A stretch of DNA of 64,000 bases. Source: Desulfomicrobium sp. ZS1 (GTDB lineage: Bacteria > Desulfobacterota > Desulfovibrionia > Desulfovibrionales > Desulfomicrobiaceae). Numbering within the stretch: the stretch's first letter is position 1; the number at the start of each line of letters is the position of its first letter. The notes beneath the pieces are model-generated. The model worked only from the letters and a program-made list of their open reading frames with translations, was not told the DNA's origin and searched no databases. This document shows, piece after piece, positions 17,159 through 25,672 of the stretch. The position numbers and the translations under genes are program-made. The DNA is taken from the NCBI RefSeq assembly GCF_024204645.1, contig NZ_CP100351.1, positions 2,108,001 through 2,172,000 of the forward strand, written 5' to 3'.

Positions 17159-17631
17159 TCATTGTCCTGACCTCTCTTGAGGCCACAGCCGCCCTGGCCC
17201 ATGCCCTTGCGGCCTGCATCGCCGTCAGTCCGGCCCTTCCTCCCGTGCTTCTGCACGGGCAGCTCGGGGCCGGAAAGACGACCTTCATCCGCGAGCTGGT
17301 CCAGGCTCTGCCGGGAAGCGAAAACGCCGAGGTCAGCAGCCCCAGCTTCAATATCCTGAACCTTTACCCCACGACGCCACCCGTGGGGCATTTCGACCTT
17401 TACCGCACCGAAGGCCGGAACTTCGATCCCGATCTGGAAGAGACGCTCTTCGCCCCGGATCATTTCTGCTTGCTGGAATGGGCTGAGTTCCTCCCCAGGG
17501 AATACATGCCCGACTCCCATCTCGACATGGTCTGGACGGCCGAAGCAGAGACCAGAACCGTGGAAATCACCGCCCACGGGCCCGAAGCCCAGGCTCTTCT
17601 GGAGTGTCTGGAAAAGGCCACAAGTATTTAG
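17155..17631 (+). CDS. tsaE: tRNA threonylcarbamoyladenosine biosynthesis ATPase TsaE
   Basis: P-loop ATPase that supports TsaB-TsaD in making t6A37 in ANN-decoding tRNAs. It is 158 residues. Walker A GQLGAGKTTFIRELV, then SPSFNILN, HFDLYR and LLEWAEF, the family order. ATGA overlap with the CBS gene (17155-17158). Neighbouring nnr supports the assignment. Confidence 0.93.
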   Translation: MIIVLTSLEATAALAHALAACIAVSPALPPVLLHGQLGAGKTTFIRELVQALPGSENAEVSSPSFNILNLYPTTPPVGHFDLYRTEGRNFDPDLEETLFAPDHFCLLEWAEFLPREYMPDSHLDMVWTAEAETRTVEITAHGPEAQALLECLEKATSI

Positions 17632-17645
17632 CCGGAATTATCATC

Positions 17646-18896
17646 GTGGCCCAAAAACGTCCTCTCGCCGAATCCCTGCGCCCGGAGTCCCTCGACGACT
17701 TTATCGGCCAAAGCCATTTTCGCCAGCGCCTGCGCACCCTGATGCAGTCCAAGGACCTGCCGAGTCTCCTGCTCTTCGGACCTCCGGGTTGCGGTAAATC
17801 CACCGTGGCCCTGCTCCTGGCAAAACACGCGGACAAACCCTTCGTGCGGGTCAGCGCGCCCGAGGTAGGGATCACCGCCCTGCGCAAACAGATCCAGGAC
17901 AAGGAAATCCTTATCCTGGACGAACTGCACCGCTATTCCAAGGCCCAGCAGGATTTTTTCCTGCCGCTTCTGGAAACGGGTGAACTGACGCTTATCGCCA
18001 CGACCACGGAAAACCCGTCCTTCAGCGTCACGCGCCAGCTTCTCTCCCGGCTGCATGTATTGCGCCTGCGCTCGCTGGGCATGGCCGAACTGGTGGACGT
18101 AGGCAAGCGGGGCATGGAAAAGCTGGACTCGCTCATTCCGGAAAAAAGCCTGGAACTCCTGGCCACCCTCTCGGGCGGGGACGCGCGAACCATGCTCAAT
18201 CTCGTGGAATTTGCAGCAGGACTTGAAGAAAAAGACCTGGAACCCGATCAGCTCAAGACCCGCTTGCCGGAGATCGTGCTGCGCGGGGACAGGGAAGGCG
18301 ACTCCCATTACGAACTGGCTTCGGCGCTGATCAAGTCCATCCGGGGCTCGGACCCGGACGCGGCCCTGTATTACCTAGCGTGTCTGGTACAGACCGGGGA
18401 AGACCCGCGTTTTATCTGCCGCAGGCTGATCCTTGCGGCGGCCGAGGATATAGGCCTGGGCGACCCCATGGCCCTGCCTTTGGCCGTGTCCTGCGAGCAG
18501 GCGGTGGAACGCATCGGCATGCCCGAGGGCTGGATTCCCATGGCCGAAACCACCGTGTATCTGGCCCTGGCGCCCAAAAGCAACTCGGCCTACGCTGGTT
18601 ACCTCTCGGCCATCAAAGAAATCCGCACCAACGGGCCCAAGCCCGTGCCCCTGCACCTGCGCAACGCCTCCACCAGCCTGCAAAAGGAATGGGGTTATGG
18701 CCAGGGCTACAAATACCCCCACGCCTACCCCGAAGCCTGGGTCGAACAGGATTATCTGCCCCCGGAACTCAAAGGTCGCGTATTCTACCAGGCCAAGACC
18801 CAAGGCCACGAGGAACGCCTGGCCCTATGGACCCGCAAGCTCAAGGCTTCGCGCCAAAGGCCCAAAGGAAAGGAAGCCAAGGATTGGACGGGCTGA
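17646..18896 (+). CDS. rarA: Replication-associated recombination protein A (MgsA/RarA AAA+ ATPase)
   Basis: Clamp-loader-like AAA+ ATPase acting at stalled replication forks. It is 416 residues from GTG 17646 (MAQKRPLAESLRPESLDDFIGQ, the family opening). An alternative GTG at 17604 would overlap tsaE and add 14 unmatched residues. Walker A FGPPGCGKSTVA, Walker B EILILDELHRYSKAQQD, sensor TTTENPSFSV, and the C-terminal tetramerisation domain with SLQKEWGYGQGYKYPHAYPEAWVEQDYLP are present, though the run is interrupted by nothing unusual. It lies 14 bp after tsaE. No obvious terminator follows; palindromic repeats start 74 bp downstream. Confidence 0.93.
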   Translation: MAQKRPLAESLRPESLDDFIGQSHFRQRLRTLMQSKDLPSLLLFGPPGCGKSTVALLLAKHADKPFVRVSAPEVGITALRKQIQDKEILILDELHRYSKAQQDFFLPLLETGELTLIATTTENPSFSVTRQLLSRLHVLRLRSLGMAELVDVGKRGMEKLDSLIPEKSLELLATLSGGDARTMLNLVEFAAGLEEKDLEPDQLKTRLPEIVLRGDREGDSHYELASALIKSIRGSDPDAALYYLACLVQTGEDPRFICRRLILAAAEDIGLGDPMALPLAVSCEQAVERIGMPEGWIPMAETTVYLALAPKSNSAYAGYLSAIKEIRTNGPKPVPLHLRNASTSLQKEWGYGQGYKYPHAYPEAWVEQDYLPPELKGRVFYQAKTQGHEERLALWTRKLKASRQRPKGKEAKDWTG

Positions 18897-18970
18897 GAGA
18901 AATTCAAGGCCTGGACGTACCTTGGCGGACTCGCATGCGGGAATGACACTGTTACGGGATGAACAATGGA

Positions 18971-19043
18971 GTCATTCCCGTGAAAACGGGAATCCATCTT
19001 TCTTCAGAATAAAGACATGGATTCCCGCCTGCGCGGGAATGAC
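18971..19043. repeat. Bipartite REP-like palindromic repeat, unit 1
   Basis: Left half GTCATTCCCGTGAAAACGGG... and right half ATGGATTCCCG...GGGAATGAC are inverted to each other; each half also has its own small hairpin (CCCGTGAAAACGGG; CCCGCCTGCGCGGG). This is the dispersed CATTCCCGC/GCGGGAATCCAT type common in proteobacteria. It sits in the convergent gap after rarA. Confidence 0.75.
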
Positions 19044-19069
19044 AAAGTAGTTAGGCGTTACATGGTGCC

Positions 19070-19139
19070 GTCCCCGTGAAAACGGGGATCCATCTTCAGC
19101 CATTGCAAAGGCATGGCTTCCCGCCTGCGCGGGAATGAC
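19070..19139. repeat. Bipartite REP-like palindromic repeat, unit 2
   Basis: Second copy, 26 bp after the first, in the same arrangement: GTCCCCGTGAAAACGGGG...ATCCAT and ATGGCTTCCCGCC...GGGAATGAC. The left half carries extra C/G changes on both arms of its hairpin, so pairing is kept. Confidence 0.72.
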
Positions 19140-19211
19140 ATCCTGGCAGGACGGTCGGACGATCACAATAAACCGCGCCATCCCCTCTTCCCTGCTCAAG
19201 GCTCGGCCCGA

Positions 19212-19385
19212 GCGGGGTGGGCTGATGTGGACGAGGGTCGCCGACTGTCTGACCGAGCCAGGCATCGTTTGCCCAATCGTTGCCGGGAGTCCTGCCTCGG
19301 CTTGACGCATCGGCACGCAACGATTCGGCATTACGAGGCCCGCGAGGGAGTTTCGGCGGCACTCGTCCGCATCAGACCGCCCCGC
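19212..19385 (+). ncRNA. Putative structured RNA element, copy A
   Basis: About 174 nt. Outer stem 19212-19235/19362-19385 pairs 23 of 24 positions and continues inward at 19237-19244/19353-19360. Inner stem 19271-19283/19317-19329 pairs 12 of 13. Three non-Watson-Crick outer pairs (19218-19379, 19228-19369, 19238-19359) are U-G on the plus strand and would be A-C on the minus strand. It shares conserved segments AGCCAGGCATCGTTT-like and TACGAGGCCCG with copy B at 33850-34024, but the outer stem sequence is different. It sits between rarA and radA (convergent). Promoter and function unknown. Confidence 0.6.
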
Positions 19386-19420
19386 GACCACTCCATTTCA
19401 CTTCACCTCTTCTCAACCCA

Positions 19421-20752
19421 TCACCCTTTCTCCGCCTGCCCGAACAGCATCTTCTGCACATCCGAGATCCTCGTCCATCCCTTGCCCTTGGCCCCGGTCT
19501 TGGGATGGACCATGGGCGCGTAGCCCAGATTCGCGGCCTGGCGCAGCCGCACATCGTGGCCCGTGACCGGCCGGATCTGGCCGTTCAGGTCCACCTCGCC
19601 CCAAAACACCGCGCCCTCGGGCAAGGGCCGGTCATAAAAGGACGACAATATGGCCGCGACGATCCCCAGGTCCAGGCCGGGGTCTTTCATGCGCAGGCCT
19701 CCGCCGACCTTGGCGTAGACATCGACCTGACCCAGGCTGATCTGCAGGCGTTTCTCCATGACCGCGATGAGAAGATGCAGGCGGTTGGCGTCAAAGCCCA
19801 GGGCCGTGCGCCGGGGAAAAGCCAGGAACGTTTTCGTGGCCAGGGCCTGCACCTCGACCACAAAGGGCCGCTGGGACTCCATGGACATGACCAGGGCCGT
19901 GCCCGAGAGGGCCGTGTCGCGGGCCTGCAGAAAAAAGGTCGAGGGGTCTTCGATGACGCTCATGCCCTTTTCGCGCATCTCAAACAGCAGGATCTCGTTG
20001 GACGGGCCGAAGCGGTTCTTGACCACGCGCAGGATGCGGAAAAGATGCTCCTTGTCCCCTTCAAGGTACAGAACCGTATCGACCATGTGCTCCAGCAATT
20101 TGGGTCCGGCGATCTGCCCGTCCTTGGTCACATGCCCGACCAGGATGACCGTGACCCCGAGCTGCTTGGCCCGCTCGGTCAGGGCCGTGGCCACGGCGCG
20201 GACCTGGCTGACGGAACCGGGCAAACCCTCGACGCTGGATGAAATCATGGTCTGCACCGAGTCCACGACAATAAGCGCGGGACCGTCCTCCATGCAGGCC
20301 AGGATGTCATCCGCCTGGTTGGTGGCAAGAACGGTCAACCTGCCTCCAAGCATGCCCAAGCGCTCAGCCCGACTGCGAATCTGGGACAGGGACTCCTCGC
20401 CGGAAACATAGACGACGCCCTTGCCGGAGCTTTCCATGGATGCGGTCACCTGCAAGAGCAGCGTGGATTTGCCGATGCCCGGCTCCCCGCCGAGCAAGAT
20501 GACTCCTCCGGGCACGAACCCGCTGCCGAGTATTCCGTCCAGCCCGGAGAGCTGCGAGCTGACCCGGTCCTCCAGGAGCGTCGGCAGTTCGCGCAGGTCA
20601 ACAGGACGGTTCAGGGGAAAGTCCCTGGCCGGGCCGGACTTTTGTACTACCGGCTCCAGGGTGTTCCATGCCAGACATTTGGGACACTGCCCCTGCCAGC
20701 GGGGGCTGACAGCCTTGCAAGCAGTGCACACGTAAGCGCTTTTTGTTTTCAT
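19421..20752 (-). CDS. radA: DNA repair protein RadA
   Basis: RecA-like ATPase helping branch migration and recombinational repair. It is 443 residues. Zinc finger CTACKAVSPRWQGQCPKC at the N-terminus, Walker A GGEPGIGKSTLLLQV, Walker B PALIVVDSVQTM, the RadA-specific KNRFGPSNE motif, and a C-terminal Lon-protease-like domain (DANRLHLLIAVMEKR, KVGGGLRMKDPGLDLG). ATG 20752 gives the family N-terminus, but no Shine-Dalgarno is visible and the T-run of the preceding terminator ends only about 5-6 bases before it, so expression may depend on read-through or a leaderless start. Confidence 0.94.
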   Translation of the reverse strand: MKTKSAYVCTACKAVSPRWQGQCPKCLAWNTLEPVVQKSGPARDFPLNRPVDLRELPTLLEDRVSSQLSGLDGILGSGFVPGGVILLGGEPGIGKSTLLLQVTASMESSGKGVVYVSGEESLSQIRSRAERLGMLGGRLTVLATNQADDILACMEDGPALIVVDSVQTMISSSVEGLPGSVSQVRAVATALTERAKQLGVTVILVGHVTKDGQIAGPKLLEHMVDTVLYLEGDKEHLFRILRVVKNRFGPSNEILLFEMREKGMSVIEDPSTFFLQARDTALSGTALVMSMESQRPFVVEVQALATKTFLAFPRRTALGFDANRLHLLIAVMEKRLQISLGQVDVYAKVGGGLRMKDPGLDLGIVAAILSSFYDRPLPEGAVFWGEVDLNGQIRPVTGHDVRLRQAANLGYAPMVHPKTGAKGKGWTRISDVQKMLFGQAEKG

Positions 20753-20757
20753 GAGGG

Positions 20758-20787
20758 AATAAAAAAGGCAGACTTGCGCCTGCCTTT
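20758..20787 (-). terminator. Terminator between zinc-ribbon protein gene and radA
   Basis: Stem AAAGGCAG/CTGCCTTT (20764-20771 and 20780-20787), loop of 8, followed on the minus strand by TTTTTTATT. It stands between the stop at 20806 and the radA ATG at 20752. Confidence 0.8.
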
Positions 20788-20805
20788 CGTGGGTCAAAAG
20801 TTTCG

Positions 20806-21957
20806 CTATTGTTGCGGGACGCTGGACTGGATCACTTCCAACCCGAACTCTTCGACAGAGTCCGGAGTCTTGAAGAACACCGCCATGAACGGCACGGAAG
20901 CTCCGGGCTGAATGTTGGTGTTGTTGGTCAGAATGCCGACCTTGGCGGTCAGGGCCGCCTCGATGTCTGCCTGGGTCGAAACCTGAAGCTGGTACAGGGA
21001 GACGACATTGCCGCACATGAATTCCTGCGTCGCGACTTCTGCGCCCTGTCTATCGAAGAGGGAGGCCTTGATGCGGATCAGTTCACGCGCCTCGGGAAAA
21101 CGATTCACGGCTTTGCCTTCGATAATGAAGAGCTGACCTTCTTTTTCGTTAGGAACAAAGTACTGGCGTACATTTTCCAGAGCGATCTGAGCCGCGCCTT
21201 CCCTGACGACCGCACCCGGGGCTGTCGCAGGGGCGCCGGGCACTGTGGGCCCGAGCCCGAGCAAGCCCGGCTTCAGAAAATAAATTCCGGCTAAGGCGCA
21301 AGCCAGCAGCAGGACAACAAGGCTGATGATGAGCCCCATGCTCCCGGTCTTCTTGGACTTAGCCGGGGTTCTCCTGCCGGGTACCAAATCATGATCCAGC
21401 TGATCGGTCAGCGGTTGCTGAAACGCACCCTGAAGATCGGCGATCATGTCCTCGTCCACAGAAGCTTTTGATGAAGTCCTGGACTGTTTCTCTTCTATGA
21501 GAGCCGTCAGGTCATCTTCAAAGGACGCACTCGCGGAGGAAATCGATGAAGCCGCAGGCTTTTTCTCATCAAGCATGGCCGCGAGATCGTCTTCAAAGGA
21601 ATCGGCTTCGGCCGAATTCCTGGAAGCCGAAGACTTCGTGGATGCGGCAGCAACCTCGTTGTCCCTGAACAGAGCCTCCAGATCGTCCTCGAAAGAATCG
21701 ACCGGCTGCCTTGGAGCCGAATCATTTTTTTGGTCTTCTTTGAAGGAAGACGCAAAATCATCATTGGATGGCTCTTCCCCAGCCCATCTGGCCTCCGGAG
21801 CCGCATGGGGCACCGCTTCGGGCTCTTCGTTTTCGATGGGGCGGAAGACGGTGAACACGTTCTTGCAACGCGTACAACGGACCTTGCTACCGTCGTGTCC
21901 GATCTTGCTTTCATCCAGATTGTATTTGGTGGTGCACTCAGGGCATTGAACAAGCAT
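20806..21957 (-). CDS. Zinc-ribbon, single-pass membrane protein with DUF3426-like domain
   Basis: 383 residues. N-terminal MJ0042/zinc_ribbon-type finger CPECTTKYNLDESKI...CTRCKNVF (residues 4-40), a long acidic Ser/Ala-rich linker with three SFEDDL(E/A/T)A repeats (about 90, 120 and 150), a single membrane helix MGLIISLVVLLLACALAGIY (about 227-247), then a 130-residue external beta-type domain as in DUF3426. The repeats look like evenly spaced short linear motifs. Function is unknown in the family; an envelope/cytoplasm linking role is inference. AAGGAAAGG lies before ATG 21957. It is in line with hpt, 40 bp after it. Confidence 0.82.
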   Translation of the reverse strand: MLVQCPECTTKYNLDESKIGHDGSKVRCTRCKNVFTVFRPIENEEPEAVPHAAPEARWAGEEPSNDDFASSFKEDQKNDSAPRQPVDSFEDDLEALFRDNEVAAASTKSSASRNSAEADSFEDDLAAMLDEKKPAASSISSASASFEDDLTALIEEKQSRTSSKASVDEDMIADLQGAFQQPLTDQLDHDLVPGRRTPAKSKKTGSMGLIISLVVLLLACALAGIYFLKPGLLGLGPTVPGAPATAPGAVVREGAAQIALENVRQYFVPNEKEGQLFIIEGKAVNRFPEARELIRIKASLFDRQGAEVATQEFMCGNVVSLYQLQVSTQADIEAALTAKVGILTNNTNIQPGASVPFMAVFFKTPDSVEEFGLEVIQSSVPQQ

Positions 21958-21997
21958 GGCCTTTCCTTGAAAAAGTTCAGTCTGGAGGCAGGGGGGT

Positions 21998-22522
21998 CTA
22001 TGCTTCCGAGAATTTGAGATCGTAAATACCGTCAAGTTCTCTGTATTGCTCGGCGTAGTCAAGTCCATAGCCGACGATATATCCTTTATCCAGTGGGAAA
22101 CCCACAAAATCTACATTCACATCCACCTCGCGACGCTCTCTCTTGTCGATCATGGCCGCGATCTTGATGGATTTTGGGCTGCGCGCCTCAAGAACCTTGA
22201 TCAAAAAACCCATAGAATGACCCGTATCGACGATATCTTCGACGACAAGCACATGCTTGTCCCTGATATCGATCTCCATATCCTTGGAGAAAACCATCTT
22301 CGATTTGCGGGAAGTCTGATCCGCATAACTGGAAAGACGGACAAAATCCATGGTCGGATGGATGGTCAAATTACGCATCAAATCAGTAAAAAATGCGTAG
22401 GCACCCTTGAGCACGCACACGCAAACCAGCGGTTCATCGCCGTAATGGCTGGATATTTCCTGACCCAGTTCCTGGGCTCTTGCTTCAATTTGCGAACGGT
22501 CAAAAAGCTGTACAAATTTCAT
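21998..22522 (-). CDS. hpt: Hypoxanthine(-guanine) phosphoribosyltransferase
   Basis: Salvages hypoxanthine/guanine to IMP/GMP with PRPP. It is 174 residues. Seen: VLKGAYAFFTDLMR, the flexible-loop region VRLSSYAD, PRPP motif VLVVEDIVDTGHSM (about 97-110), and the purine-contact end VDFVGFPLDKGYIVGYGLDYAEQYREL. GGGAG precedes ATG 22522. Confidence 0.94.
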   Translation of the reverse strand: MKFVQLFDRSQIEARAQELGQEISSHYGDEPLVCVCVLKGAYAFFTDLMRNLTIHPTMDFVRLSSYADQTSRKSKMVFSKDMEIDIRDKHVLVVEDIVDTGHSMGFLIKVLEARSPKSIKIAAMIDKRERREVDVNVDFVGFPLDKGYIVGYGLDYAEQYRELDGIYDLKFSEA

Positions 22523-22553
22523 GAACTCTCCCGGAGAACCAATATGTCAAAAC

Positions 22554-23021
22554 TTACAATTCAATCATCATGGCCACTTCGTCGCATTCAGGAAACTGGG
22601 GGCATTTGAGACAGTCGGCCCACACCTTCTGCGGCAGGATATCCTTACTCACTTCCGAAAATCCCAGCTTCTGAAAAAAGGGAACCTGATAGGTCAAGGC
22701 GAATACCTTGTAAACACCAAAGGTCACGGCGTCGCTGACGCAAAATTCCACCAGCCTGCGCCCCAGGCCCTGGCCTTGAGCGCTCTCGACAACCACCAGC
22801 GAACGGACTTCGGCCAAGGCTTCCCACGTAATGCTCAGAGCGCAGCAGCCCACCATCGCTCCGGTTTCCACATCCTCGGCCACAATGAAATCCCGCAGAT
22901 GGGAATAGAGCTCGCCAAAAGACCGGGGCAGAAGGAGCCGCTTGGTGGCGCAATCCATAAGCAACCGGTGAATGGCTTTAACATCGGCGATGGTCGCCTT
23001 TCTGAGTATATATTTTTCCAT
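22554..23021 (-). CDS. GNAT N-acetyltransferase, short ArgA-like
   Basis: 155 residues with the GNAT acetyl-CoA loop QGQGLGRRLVEF (about 85-96) and RSLVVVESA strand before it. The C-terminal CLKCPQFPECDEVAMMIEL with three cysteines is typical of the short N-acetylglutamate synthase type in deltaproteobacteria and actinobacteria, which makes N-acetylglutamate for arginine synthesis. GGGAG precedes ATG 23021. It lies 28 bp after metH. No arginine genes are adjacent, so the substrate remains inferred. Confidence 0.8.
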   Translation of the reverse strand: MEKYILRKATIADVKAIHRLLMDCATKRLLLPRSFGELYSHLRDFIVAEDVETGAMVGCCALSITWEALAEVRSLVVVESAQGQGLGRRLVEFCVSDAVTFGVYKVFALTYQVPFFQKLGFSEVSKDILPQKVWADCLKCPQFPECDEVAMMIEL

Positions 23022-23049
23022 GATTGCTCCCGCTTGAATCTTTGAAAAC

Positions 23050-25461
23050 TCAGGCCGAACGGACCTCGGCGCACAACCGGGTGGCCACCCGAACCGCCGC
23101 CACCGCGTCGTCGGCATAGCCGTCGGCGCCGATCAGGTCCGCATAGGACTGACTCACCACCGCGCCACCGATCATGACCCGGCAGGCAAGGCCCTGCTCG
23201 CGAACCAGCCGCACAGTATCTTCCATGCGGACCATGGTCGTGGTCATGAGCGCGGACAGGCCGATGACCGAGGCTTTGTGGGTTATGGCCGCCGCGACAA
23301 TGTCCGCGGCCGCCACATCCTTGCCCAGATCGACGACATCATAACCGAAATTCCTGAGCATCAGACAAACGATATTCTTGCCGATGTCATGAATGTCACC
23401 CTCTACCGTGGCCATGACAATGGTGGCCTTGGCCTCTTGACCTTCACGCACGAGCAGATGCTTGATGGACTCGAAGCCGATCTGCATGGTTTCGGCGCAG
23501 AGCAGCAGCTGCGGCAAAAAATACTCTTTCTTCTCGTACTTTTCCCCAACCTTGGCAATGGCGGGAATCATCTCCCCGTCGACAAGGACAAAAGGGTCCT
23601 CACCGGCCGCGATGCGCTCGCGCAAAAGATCGATGATGCGGTCCTTCTGCCCCTTGATCACCGCCACAGCGACAGGGCTGCCGTCCTCATCTACCTGTGC
23701 GGAAGCGACCGCAGCCACGGGATTTCCGGGGTTCCATCCGGCATAGGAGGCGATGAAGCCTGCGGCCTGGCTGTCCCGGCCAAGAAGCACCTCCGCCGCC
23801 GCCAGATTCTCGCGGATGCGCACGGCGTTGGGGTTGGCGATGAAAGAGGTCATGCCGACGCCCATGGCCATGGCCAGAAAGGTCGAATTGATCAGATCCC
23901 GGGCCGGCAGACCAAAAGAAATGTTGGACAGGCCCATGGTCGAGCCCAGGCCCCAGCGCTCCCGGCAGTGCCGGATGACTTCAAGGCAGGCCTTGGCAGC
24001 CTCGGGCTTGGAAGACACGGTCAGAGCCAGGGCATCGACCAGGATGAGCCGCCTCGGGATACGCAGACTCTCGGCCCTGATCAGAAGTTCTTCGATGATG
24101 GCCAGGCGCTCGGCCGCCGTAACAGGCAGCTTGCGTCCCTTAAGCGGCAGCAGGATAAAGGGCGCGCCGTAATCCCGGCACAGCGGGCCCAGAGTCTCCA
24201 TCCGCTCTTCCTCGCCGCTGATGGAATTGACCAGAGCCGAGCCCGGATAGGCCTCAAGGCCGGCCCTGATGGCCGAGATGTCGCTTGAATCCAGACACAA
24301 AGGAATGGCATGGGCGCTGGTCAGGGCCTGCACGGCCAAAGGCAGCATGCGCGCCTCCTCGACCATGGGCGCGCCCACGTTGACGTCCAGAAGATCGGCT
24401 CCGCGTGCGACCTGCTCCTCAGCGTAGGTCATCAGGCGACGGGTCTCAAGGCGCTGCAGTTCGGCCGTGAGTTCAGCCTTGCCCGTGGGATTGATCCGTT
24501 CTCCGATGATCCGGCAGGGGCGATCAAAACCGAACTCGACCGCCTGGGAACGGGACGTGACAATCAGGCAGGGGCGATTCGAAATCTCCTGACGCCGTAC
24601 GGTCTTGCCTACGCAAAGCGCGGTAAGGGCCTTGATATGCTCCGGCGTGGTGCCGCAGCATCCGCCAAGACAGGAGACGCCCACTTCCACAAGGGTCGAA
24701 ACCGTGGCGGCAAAAGGATCCGGGGGCAGGCGAAACACCGTGGCCCCGTCCACCAGTTCGGGCAGACCCGCGTTGGGCTCGATGAGCACCGGGGTCCGGC
24801 TAACGCGGAGCATGGCCTTGGCGACCTCTATCAGCTGCTCGGGGCCCGCGCTGCAATTGGAGGCGATGAGATCCACGCCCATGTTTTCCATGGTCTGGGC
24901 AAAGACTTCCGGAGTGGTTCCGGTCAGGCTGACTCCACCCTCGAAGGTCATGCTGATGCCTACGGGCAGATCGCAGACTTCGCGCGCGGCCACGACCACG
25001 GCCCTGGCCTCGGCCAAATCGAAGTGGGTCTCGCCCAGGATCAGGTCGGCTCCGCCTGCCGCCAGGCCGCGGATCTGCTCCTTGAAAACATCCACCAACC
25101 CACGAAAGGAGATGTCGCCCAGAGGCTGTATCATCTTGCCTGTAGGTCCGACGCTGCCGGCCACGAAGACCGCATCACCCACGGCTTGACGCGCGGCGCG
25201 GGTCATGGTTTCATTGACCTCGAACACGTCAAAACCCTGCGGGAGCTTGTAGCGGGTCGCGCCAAACGTGTTGGTGGTAACCACATTCGCCCCGGAACGG
25301 GCGTATTCGGCATGGATCGACGCGACAATATCCGGCCGCCCCATGCCGAATTCCTCGGGGGACTGACCGGCCTGAAGGCCACGACGCTGGAGCAGGCTTC
25401 CCATGGCCCCGTCAAAAATAAGAACGTTTCCGACCTTGAGTGTCTGGCGAAAATCGCGCAT
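23050..25461 (-). CDS. metH: Cobalamin-dependent methionine synthase lacking reactivation domain
   Basis: Transfers methyl from methyltetrahydrofolate via cobalamin to homocysteine. It is 803 residues against about 1220 for E. coli. Domains in order: homocysteine-binding (1-290; zinc cysteines in SNCSAGPE and GGCCGTTPEH), pterin-binding (about 310-580; ERINPTGK, DVNVGAPMVEE, SNISFGLP), B12 cap (about 595-680), and the B12 Rossmann domain with EGDIHDIGKNI (base-off histidine near 691). The SAM-binding reactivation domain is absent, as in many anaerobes, so another protein must rescue oxidised cobalamin. GTGAGG precedes ATG 25461. Probably first gene of the metH-GNAT-hpt run. Confidence 0.93.
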   Translation of the reverse strand: MRDFRQTLKVGNVLIFDGAMGSLLQRRGLQAGQSPEEFGMGRPDIVASIHAEYARSGANVVTTNTFGATRYKLPQGFDVFEVNETMTRAARQAVGDAVFVAGSVGPTGKMIQPLGDISFRGLVDVFKEQIRGLAAGGADLILGETHFDLAEARAVVVAAREVCDLPVGISMTFEGGVSLTGTTPEVFAQTMENMGVDLIASNCSAGPEQLIEVAKAMLRVSRTPVLIEPNAGLPELVDGATVFRLPPDPFAATVSTLVEVGVSCLGGCCGTTPEHIKALTALCVGKTVRRQEISNRPCLIVTSRSQAVEFGFDRPCRIIGERINPTGKAELTAELQRLETRRLMTYAEEQVARGADLLDVNVGAPMVEEARMLPLAVQALTSAHAIPLCLDSSDISAIRAGLEAYPGSALVNSISGEEERMETLGPLCRDYGAPFILLPLKGRKLPVTAAERLAIIEELLIRAESLRIPRRLILVDALALTVSSKPEAAKACLEVIRHCRERWGLGSTMGLSNISFGLPARDLINSTFLAMAMGVGMTSFIANPNAVRIRENLAAAEVLLGRDSQAAGFIASYAGWNPGNPVAAVASAQVDEDGSPVAVAVIKGQKDRIIDLLRERIAAGEDPFVLVDGEMIPAIAKVGEKYEKKEYFLPQLLLCAETMQIGFESIKHLLVREGQEAKATIVMATVEGDIHDIGKNIVCLMLRNFGYDVVDLGKDVAAADIVAAAITHKASVIGLSALMTTTMVRMEDTVRLVREQGLACRVMIGGAVVSQSYADLIGADGYADDAVAAVRVATRLCAEVRSA

Positions 25462-25524
25462 TTCAACACCTCACGTAGTTCAAAAATTCACACTCCGGTG
25501 AACGAAGGGCCCTACTGAAAATCA

Positions 25525-25553
25525 TTGAAAAGGACAAACAAAAACTCTATGAT
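25525..25553 (+). promoter_or_regulatory. Strong sigma-70-type promoter for rpoH
   Basis: TTGAAA (25525-25530), 17-base spacer, TATGAT (25548-25553). Transcription would begin near 25560, giving a leader of about 113 nt before ATG 25673. Confidence 0.65.
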
Positions 25554-25672
25554 AGAAAACTCTGAAAAATTGGATTGATTCTTTAAAACAATTCTCGCGG
25601 AACAGCCCCGGGCACCTTTTTCCACTTTTGCAGCACGTGATGCCCAAGAACCACCTCCAGTTACGCACCATC

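Noticed and set aside
18972-19391. Minus-strand frames of 139 and 88 codons in the rarA/radA gap
   Set aside because: They run through palindromic repeats and the structured element; a similar stretch (TMPGSV) in the copy B gap comes from the shared non-coding sequence, not from a conserved protein.
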